A stretch of DNA of 64,000 nucleotides from Dimorphilus gyrociliatus (Eukaryota; Annelida; Polychaeta; Dinophilidae): contig CAJFCJ010000026.1 in NCBI GenBank assembly GCA_904063045.1, positions 62,001 through 126,000 of the forward strand, read 5' to 3'. A program made the position numbers and the translations under genes. The notes beneath the pieces are model-generated. The model was not told the DNA's origin. It searched no databases and was given only the letters and a program-made list of their open reading frames with translations. This document shows, piece after piece, positions 58,737 through 64,000 of the stretch (position 1 is the stretch's first letter; each line of letters starts with the position of its first letter).

Positions 58737-60779
58737 TTTTTTTTCTCTCTTTCTCTATGAAATAATCTGGTGTGGCTTTCGTCCGTCTCCTGACTGATGG
58801 CGTTCTCAAACTACGAGCATAGACGCCTAGCGGCGTCGTATGCTTGTTTCTTTTTAATTAAAAGAATTGAATGTATACAAACGCAATTGTACGTATACAT
58901 CTGATTACGAACACCACTTAAAAAAGAGTAATGAAAAAAAAAGACAAAGAATAGGAAAAAAAAGAAAGAAACGAAACAATAATGTCAATTTTCATGTGAA
59001 GAAACAAATATAGTTCAAAGTGTACTCTCTATTAGTAAAAATTCTTATATATTGACACATTTATGATTGTATAATTATAAAAGCTAGAGTAATCTTAATG
59101 TAAATTATATATGATATTTGTATTATAATATACTATTTGTATAGTATACATAAGTACAAGAGAGTACAACCAAGTCGGTGCGTGCGTATCGTGCTAATCG
59201 ATATAAGGCGCCAACTTTTTTCTTTCAGCACGAACCAACGGTCGCTGTAATACGCCATCTTTCGGTGGGAATTATACCACCTAATAGACTCGCCTTGTTG
59301 GTGAATACATAGATAAAAAGGCAATCCATGTAGAAGTAGTGCGGAAATAATAGAAAGCATAAATTGACATTCGAAAAAAATAGAAGAATATTTAAAATTT
59401 GTAGATATACTGTATTTACTGGTGAACGGTATATATACCTCGTATAAGTTTTACCCTCCGATTCTTTATGCATAATTCAGCACCTGCTATACGTTATGAC
59501 AGAGACACTTGCTATAGTATATTGTTATATGGCGAAAGAAAATATGACGAACAGAAATCGAACGCCTTATTGACCCTCCGTTGTATACAGACGACTAGTC
59601 GAACAACGAGAAGTCGGCGTCAGAAACTATTGTTGCGGTAACCGTATAGTCAATTTCGTTGCAGTTGGCGATCAATTAATGCTGAACGCCGAAAAAACCT
59701 CGCATGGCAATCAAGGTCGATACGTTTGTGCATAATTGAAATAGTCGAACGAACGAAGCGCAAATGGTCCCGCGAGATGCCGAATAGTTTTGACGATCGC
59801 GCAGTTTTTTGGCAGCTGTTCATGACATTTCAGTGTAGTCTTGTTTTCGTACAATTAGTACAAGAATATTTCTAGAGTAATTTTACAACTATATATCATA
59901 GATAGAAGCGAAGAATTATATTTATGAGTATCCATATATTTAGATAATTTATATGAAATACATACAACTTATATAGTTTTATTTATACATTTGTTAATAT
60001 ATCTATCTTTTAGAGATACTCTAGATTGTATACAAATTTACATTTAATATTCCCTACTTAGGCTATTCTGTTGGATGTTTTTTTCAAATTTTGTAGATAA
60101 ATAGAACTGAAAGTATTTCTTTAAAATTCTGATATACTGTATTTTGCTGTATATGCGATAAGAACTTCTGTATGTTGGTGTATGAGTGAAAGTATGTCTG
60201 CTCGTGTATATGTTGGTAAAGCAGTACGAAATTTCTCTTACTGTGGTTAAATATATAGAGACAAATACATACATTCTCACTTGAAAACACTGTAGAACAG
60301 CGTTTTCACATTCTTTGACATTACTTACATGGAGGATGCCGGGAGGGCTGGGGGAAGCATGACTTTGAAACGACATGCGAAAATTATGATCCAATACCAA
60401 GTAAAAAAAAGACAAGGCAGAATAGAATGAATATATCAGAGTGGAGCATAAGACGAATGCTCACTCGCTCAAGCCGTCAAGATGAATGGACGAGGTGTGG
60501 TGCTGGCGTCGTATCGCCTATAGTACAGGAGAGGCGCCCTTTACATTTGCTCTATCGGACTGCTGTCAACCGTAAGACGCCAACTCAGGCCTATAATTCT
60601 ACTCGCTAGCACCACTTTGCACTTATCGTATAGACGCCTTACCTATTCACAAACGGTTAGAATCCCGTTAAAGGCACCTTTGAAGGCGAGTACCAACAAA
60701 AAAAAGCACCAATCACCCAAATATGCAGCTATCGATTTGAGAGGAGCGCTATACAGTCAGTCAGCGACGCGGCGACGAC

Positions 60780-60993
60780 CACCATCCTACCCTTTTTTCT
60801 TTTATATGTGTTTTGTCCTCTATATTTTTATAGAAAAAAGTTTTTTCTTCTCATTTTCCTTTTTTCCATCACTTTCTATCTTTTTACCACCCTTTATTCT
60901 TCTTTTTCCTACCATTCCTTTTTTCTTTCGCTCTCTCACTCTAGAGCTATCTATCGCTCTATCTATCTATTTCTCCCCTTTTCCCCTCCCCTT

Positions 60994-61028
<35 letters not shown>

Positions 61029-61190
61029 TTTCTCTCGCTCTGATTTTCGCTTTCACTCTTTCTACTACTAAAATACTTTATTTTTCTCTATTTGTCTTGC
61101 TCTCTCTCTCTCTCTCTCTCTATAATTTCTCTCACCCTCTCTTTCTCACACCCTCTCCATTTCTCTCCCACTCTTTTCTTTTTCCTTTCC
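60780..61190 (+). repeat. Long pyrimidine-rich tract with (TC)n cores
   Basis: About 400 bp in which the + strand is overwhelmingly C and T, with pure TC cores at 60991-61018 and 61096-61121 and TCTA units near 60945-60970. The open frames across it are low complexity. Confidence 0.7.
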
Positions 61191-62915
61191 GCATAACTAT
61201 TTTTTTGTTGTTGAAAATATATAACCCATATAGCTTATTTCCTCAAATAATATAATACACTAAAGATATCTTTACTTTTTCTTTCTCTCTTTACAGACTC
61301 AACTAGAGCATCATACAAAACTAGATACAATGCGCAACCGACGCTTCATTAGCTTAATACACAGGCAGGATATCTGCGCCATCTACCGCGTGGCGTTCTA
61401 ATCATGCTAATCAATGCCGACGGCTATATTCGAATTTTCGCGTTTCGATCGCGCACAAGAGTAATATATTGTAGCGGTATTAGTATAGCGACAGGCGGTT
61501 ACACGATCGATTTTTTTCTTCCTCTTTCTCTTATCGACCCCCTTACCCCCACCCTCTTCCACTCCCACTCTGGTCCCTTTTCCGCCCAAACTTTTTCTCT
61601 CGATCACGCCCCCTCGTGCACCCAAATTACGACACTTTTCGCGATCGGAAAACGAAATTGATGGGCGAGAACGTGTTTGAAATATCGATCGTTTATTAGT
61701 AATCGACTAGTAAAATATACAAACTAGCTAAACCCTGTTTGCCTAGAGAAGCTTCACCGGATGTTTGCACGACACATTTTCCAGGAAGTAGGTGTATAGA
61801 CACGGATAATTTCAATGTTATTTAGGAAGAGTACTCCTACTAGTTTCAGGCGAAAAGAGCCACGTGCGTTTTGCTAAAGGAAAACGAAAGTCCTTTGATA
61901 CGTTAGAAAATTAGCCCGTCGCTATTCGCTTTGAAATTCTATAGGCCTACCCGAAGACGCTGTACGCCCGGAATTACTTTTCATCGATAGACGGCGTTCA
62001 TTTCCTATTTCAAATTTTTTTTAAGTTCGAAAAAATAAAAAAGAGGTTTAAGAGGAAGTAGATGTTCTGATGTTTGTCGGTGTTATAAAAGAAGTATCAA
62101 AATACTTTCCTTTCGTGTGTAACGAGCCAATTGTTTTTGGGAGACCTTAAAAGTATTCTCTAAATAGTTATACAGCTGAAACGTTTTCAAAGTGCATATA
62201 TATATATATATATTTATATATAAAATACCGAGTATTTATGTGGAACATTATACTCTAACTATTTGTATACACGATATACAAACTGCACGTCATTTCTTGT
62301 TATGTAATTGAAAGGCTGCATCGTATAATGATCCCATAATGTTCAATAATTAAAAGAGTTGGCTAATATTTAGTCGCATATTGATATGTTATATCTTTAT
62401 TATATTATCAAGTTAACCGAAAATTTTTTCATAGGTCAATAAAACGAGTTTATCAGCTTTCATTCAATAAATATTAAAAACTGGGAAAACAATATAAATG
62501 CTTGACTTGTATGAATAATTTCTTACTTTTTTTAAGTTGATCTTTTTTCCTTTATAAATGATAATTGTACGCGTTCTCTGTTTTCTATTTTCTGTATAGA
62601 AAAGATAGAAATATTGCCTGTCAGAGAATTATATATAATAAATAGGCTGCCCACAGAATCAACGTCTCAAACACTATTTTGTAATCGTATGTTGCCTTCA
62701 ATTGTAATTGGTTTATTATTTAAAAGTGTTCTTCTATGATATGCGATTGTTGTACGGAATGTCTATTAATTTTATAGTCATAAAAATTATCTTTGTAAAT
62801 GTAGGACACTTCTTCAATATCCTATTGAAATATATATATATATATACTGTATATACGACGCATATTCTCCTTTCCTATAATTAATTTTCATTTTTAATTC
62901 ATCTGTTTAAAGCCT

Positions 62916-63239
62916 ATGACAAATGAATCTGAGAACATACGCATTCGGGGTATAATAGGATTGACCAACGGAATAGCGTACTATTCGATGGTTTTCTTCT
63001 TCGTTGTTATACGAGAAGTTACTGAACTTCCTGCTATTCCATTTAGGAGTACTTATTATATTGGGTGTAATATTAGTTGCCACATCTTTGTTCCTAGTCA
63101 GTTCCTCACATTTAGTTTTTCTCTTTTTGGAATCAATAATCCAAACCATTATAAGATTTCGATTATTTATTCTTTATATATTTTAGGTAAATTTCGAGTT
63201 AAGTTCAGATTATGGCAGGTATGAACAATTGAAAGGCAC
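62916..63239 (+). CDS. Possible small membrane protein (weak candidate)
   Basis: ATG 62916 opens a frame (MTNESENIRIRGIIGL...) for about 100 residues, and an overlapping frame from about 62976 encodes a strongly hydrophobic stretch (NFLLFHLGVLIILGVILVA). If that second frame splices from a GT at about 63110 to the AG at 63185, it reaches VNFELSSDYGRYEQLKGT and a TGA at about 63237. The two frames cannot both be used without an unseen splice. No family is recognised. This may be a real short gene or chance; it is reported because the rest of the region is silent. Confidence 0.2.
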
Positions 63240-64000
63240 TTGATATTTCATGTTCTGAAGGTATAGTTTTTGAAACAAAAGAACATTATTTAATAGCTTG
63301 TATATTAATTTTTTTTGCTTCGAATGACAAATCATATACCTTTTTCTTATATGTCTAAAACTTCAACCTTTTTCAACCTATGATGTGAGGTGCATTATAT
63401 TCGTAAATTTCATTTTAAAATTACATATATGAAAAAGTTTGCACTCTGCAATAGCTCTCTCTATTCAAATGATCAAGGATATGTTGCTATTGTAACATTT
63501 AAAAAGAATTCTAATTTTAACTAAAAATACAAACTATCTACTACTGTAGACTGATCTTTTAATAGCAATCATTAATTTAGGTTCTATATAAATCTATTTT
63601 TCTATAAAAAAAGAATAACATTTGGTTGATATTGATCGTTAATAAAAATATTTTTTAGAAATAAGGGTTTAATGAGGCAGATTAATCATAAGCAATAGAG
63701 AAAGCAAAGAAAACAGTAATAAAAGGTTTTCGTACTAATGACTGTAAAAAAACAACCAAAAGCAAAATTGTCAAAAATCGATTTAGGAAAACTGGTACAT
63801 TTAAAGTTAAATTAATGCATGTTGAAAAGCAAATTTCTAGTGTTGAAAGTTGAAAAAGATTATTACCGAGCTAAAAAAAGCCGAATTAAATTTATTCTTA
63901 TGTCATTTATAATAAATTGGATATAGAGCAATAGTCTTTATTTTGCCGACTGACAAATGCGCTTCATTTTTTTGAGCGATAATTTAACTGCCTATTCATT
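63240..64000. other. Terminal 0.8 kb, nothing recognised
   Basis: AT-rich sequence with frequent stops in all frames and no motif beyond short A/T runs. A gene could begin or end outside the window. Confidence 0.4.

Larger units (their letters stand above)
58369..62915. other. 4.5 kb interval upstream of Hv1, mostly non-coding
   Basis: No gene supported. Contents: an upstream ATG for Hv1 (58391-58393), a CTCTCG-type repeat (58670-58736), inverted repeat GACGCCTAGCGGCGTC (58822-58837), a CTCF-like motif (59253-59265), a GC-balanced island (about 59520-59830), a long pyrimidine-rich tract (about 60780-61190), another CTCF-like motif (61376-61390) and TATACTGTATA (62843-62853). It is GC-richer than other intergenic DNA here. 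Confidence 0.5.

Noticed and set aside
58464-58809. Two minus-strand Arg/Glu-rich frames upstream of Hv1
   Set aside because: Translation of the CTCTCG repeat; no splice or family support.
60617-61255. 212-codon + strand frame full of Ser, Leu and Phe
   Set aside because: It runs through the pyrimidine tract, so its openness comes from the absence of purines rather than selection.
1-64000. CRISPR arrays, bacterial operons, insertion sequences, retroviral or transposon proteins, tRNA and rRNA genes
   Set aside because: None seen. Repeats are simple microsatellites, no spaced direct repeats or transposase/reverse-transcriptase motifs were found, and no tRNA cloverleaf with the GGTTCRA box was recognised by eye.

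Overview
The window is a compact, AT-rich animal nuclear genome segment. Evidence: GT-AG introns mostly 50-100 bp long, in-frame multi-exon genes recognisable as metazoan orthologues (MED13, SPPL3, KIF6-type kinesin, BLTP2/KIAA0100, TMEM87, archaemetzincin, Hv1 proton channel, opsin), and no recognisable transposon, CRISPR array or bacterial operon. Antistasin-type cysteine repeats, an archaemetzincin and the short introns suit a small-genome lophotrochozoan. A miniaturised annelid such as Dimorphilus would fit, but that is inference, not proof. Gene models were spliced by hand; where coding lengths could be summed across splice sites the phases closed exactly.

Layout. 0.2-3.7 kb (+): a secreted antistasin-like protein, then a GDSL phospholipase B1. 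4.6-6.1 kb (+): an opsin with unusual signalling motifs, tail to tail and 13 bp apart from a minus-strand secreted protein that is a lone inter-alpha-trypsin-inhibitor heavy-chain C-terminal domain. 7.6 kb (+): an unrecognised intronless gene. 8.4-10.8 kb (-): TMEM87. 14.2 kb (+): an intronless peptide-type GPCR. 17.6-20.2 kb (-): SPPL3. 22-27.6 kb (-): MED13. 30-39.5 kb (+): BLTP2 with many exons. 39.6-40.4 kb (-): a short amidated-peptide precursor. 41.1-42.9 kb (-): a membrane protein joining an SRCR-like ectodomain to a cytosolic U-box. 43.3-44.1 kb (-): a secreted, dibasic-containing protein. 44.6-45.6 kb (-): archaemetzincin, divergent from a KIF6-like kinesin (46.1-50.7 kb, +). 55.0-58.4 kb (-): a highly modified Hv1 channel. 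The remaining end (58.4-64 kb) is mostly non-coding, with pyrimidine tracts, a GC-balanced island and one weak coding candidate near 63 kb.

The genes do not form one pathway; neighbours look unrelated. Themes are signalling (opsin, GPCR, two possible peptide precursors, Hv1), Golgi/membrane biology (TMEM87, SPPL3, BLTP2), transcription (MED13) and cilia (KIF6). The strongest candidates for something undescribed are the SRCR-TM-U-box protein and the Hv1 homologue that lacks the outermost S4 arginine, has Gln at the S2 acidic gating position, and carries a roughly 120-residue S1-S2 loop plus a roughly 240-residue tail. At the DNA level, a palindromic 11-mer (TATACWGTATA) and CTCF-like motifs recur across the window.
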